Below are positions 63,377-64,000 of a stretch of DNA of 64,000 nucleotides, piece after piece; within the stretch, counting starts at the first letter, position 1; each line of letters opens with the position of its first letter. The notes beneath the pieces were generated by a model. That model did not search any database, was not told where the DNA came from, and saw only the letters and a program-made list of their open reading frames with translations. A program made the translations under genes and the position numbers. The stretch comes from Rubrivivax sp. GTDB lineage: Bacteria; Pseudomonadota; Gammaproteobacteria; Burkholderiales; Burkholderiaceae_C. The stretch is taken from the NCBI GenBank assembly GCA_030680415.1, contig JAUXVE010000049.1:20024-84023 (forward strand). The letters run 5' to 3'.

Positions 63377-63723
63377 CGCGCCGCCGGCTCGAGCCGGATG
63401 CAGGCCGCCTCGGCGCGGCGCAACGCGAAGGTGGAGTTGCCCACGCGCACCACGAGCGGGTCGCCGCCGGGCACACCGCGCGCCGTCACCATCACGCGCT
63501 CACCGGGAATGAAACCGATTTCGTCGAGCCACTGCGCCCATTCCGGCGCCGCGGCGGGCGCGCTGACGGCGTGCACCACCGCCGGCACGCCGGTCGGCAG
63601 GGCGTCGAGGCTGGCCGCGCCGGCACCCGCCGCGCGTGTTGGCGCCGCCGTCATGCGCGCCAACCAGGCGGTGGGCGGGTGGGCGGCAACGAGGCCTGGG
63701 CGGGTGGCATCCGGGTTGGACAT
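63373..63723 (-). CDS. feoA: FeoA, SH3-like partner of FeoB
   Basis: 116 residues from ATG 63723. The FeoA SH3-like fold occupies about residues 40-116 (LDALPTGVPAVVHAV, LDEIGFIPGERVMVTARG, VRVGNSTFALRRAEAACIRL). The first 35-40 residues are an extra N-terminal part; an in-frame ATG at 63654 would give a protein closer to the usual length. It works with FeoB in ferrous iron uptake. Fur- and FNR-like sites lie upstream. Confidence 0.93.
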   Translation of the reverse strand: MSNPDATRPGLVAAHPPTAWLARMTAAPTRAAGAGAASLDALPTGVPAVVHAVSAPAAAPEWAQWLDEIGFIPGERVMVTARGVPGGDPLVVRVGNSTFALRRAEAACIRLEPAAR

Positions 63724-63767
63724 GCGGTGCGGGAATGGCTATGCGGACAACTGCGATCGTAAAGCCA

Positions 63768-63786
63768 AAAGAGAATAATTCTCAAT
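63768..63786 (-). promoter_or_regulatory. Fur box and overlapping -10 of feoAB
   Basis: GAGAATAATTCTC (63771-63783) is a perfect inverted repeat around a central A and the surrounding AGAGAATAATTCTCA fits the 7-1-7 Fur box. On the minus strand it contains TATTCT (63777-63772), a good -10, so Fur-Fe2+ would cover the promoter of feoA about 45 bases before its ATG. Confidence 0.85.
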
Positions 63787-63795
63787 AGCGTTGGC

Positions 63796-63809
63796 TTGCG
63801 ATAGATCAA
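63796..63809 (-). promoter_or_regulatory. Candidate FNR/ANR box of feoAB
   Basis: On the minus strand the sequence is TTGAT-CTAT-CGCAA, matching TTGATnnnnATCAA at 8 of 10 positions. Its centre is about 37-41 bases upstream of the start expected from the TATTCT -10, near the -41.5 position at which FNR activates. Anaerobic activation of feo by FNR is known in E. coli. Confidence 0.55.
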
Positions 63810-63942
63810 AAGGGCCGGCAAACGGCCAGATGTTGCCGATGCGCAGACCCGCGGCATGCACTGCCGATGGGCCGGCGCCGTGGTGGCGCAGCGCCTGGAA
63901 GCCGACGCCAGCCGCGGCGCCATCGCCGCCACGCGTGCCCGT

Positions 63943-64000
63943 TCAGCCGCGCTGCAGCCACCACCACGCCGCCAGCACCGCCACGCCCAGGGCAGCCGCT
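63943..64000 (-). CDS. Possible C-terminal end of a membrane protein (5' part outside window)
   Basis: On the minus strand the last codons AALGVAVLAAWWWLQRG end at a TGA (63943-63945) and are open to the right edge. A hydrophobic helix followed by a short basic tail is a common protein end. Too little is visible to be sure it is coding; a plus-strand frame starting near 63856 is also open to the edge. Confidence 0.3.
   Translation of the reverse strand, partial: AAALGVAVLAAWWWLQRG

Overview
The window is very GC-rich DNA (about 65-80% in lines I counted by hand) with the gene content of a Burkholderiales betaproteobacterium, probably of the Rubrivivax/Leptothrix/Methylibium group. Nothing in it is a ribosomal marker, so the taxonomic call is inference. 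No tRNA, rRNA, CRISPR array, transposase or integrase was seen.

Layout. 1-3.7 kb: a cut-off parallel beta-helix exoprotein, a dodecin, and a gspB/exeA type II secretion pair. 3.8-14.3 kb: a purine (urate) catabolism locus. Its left arm (minus strand) holds a GntR/FCD regulator, PuuE-type allantoinase, a fused OHCU decarboxylase-allantoate amidohydrolase, an M20 amidohydrolase, a NitT/TauT/NMT1-type ABC importer and a lone ureD. Its right arm (plus strand) holds uraH, puuD with a cytochrome c tail, and a small membrane protein. A promoter with overlapping palindromes lies between the arms. 14.4-20 kb: acyl-CoA ligase, then hyi and glxR (glyoxylate/tartronate-semialdehyde route) and an MFS exporter. 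20.1-21.1 kb: a fluoride riboswitch with a visible Shine-Dalgarno-sequestering stem, then crcB and a DUF190 gene. 21.2-24.6 kb: a minus-strand sugar-acid operon (lactonase, uronate dehydrogenase, KDG kinase).

24.7-41.0 kb is the most interesting part: a complete type 3 BREX phage-defence island, transcribed as one tightly overlapped operon: HTH, brxF, brxC, [Schlafen AlbA_2/HATPase protein], pglX, [ABC-type ATPase + small PD-(D/E)XK-like protein], brxHII, pglZ, brxA-like. The bracketed genes are not BREX-3 core genes. The ATPase/nuclease-like pair looks like a second, embedded defence module. The island is lower and mosaic in GC and separates the KDG kinase operon from an HpcH/HpaI aldolase.

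41.1-46.8 kb: aldolase, diacylglycerol kinase, a PmrAB/QseBC-like two-component system, and a divergent eptA (lipid A phosphoethanolamine transferase) plus PAP2 phosphatase with an 11-bp-spaced direct repeat as the likely regulator site. Diacylglycerol released by EptA would be recycled by DgkA. 46.9-50.3 kb: glycerate 2-kinase, TerB, pgi. 50.4-50.6 kb: a 225-bp element with terminal inverted repeats. 50.9-54.0 kb: GMC oxidoreductase and a class-3 aldehyde dehydrogenase, then a cluster of GGGAGAGGG hairpins. 54.3-58.5 kb: an operon matching the zinc-linked PA4063-PA4066 set (DUF2796, ABC ATPase, FtsX-like permease, DUF3299) with an AI-2E-family exporter. 59-61.4 kb: 5'-nucleotidase, small membrane protein, ICMT-like and SAM methyltransferases. 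61.5-63.8 kb: feoAB behind a Fur box and a candidate FNR box.

How the genes work together: urate breakdown gives glyoxylate and urea; hyi, glxR and glycerate kinase would carry glyoxylate carbon into glycolysis (gcl, xdh and ureABC must lie elsewhere). Uronate dehydrogenase, lactonase, KDG kinase and aldolase form a sugar-acid route.
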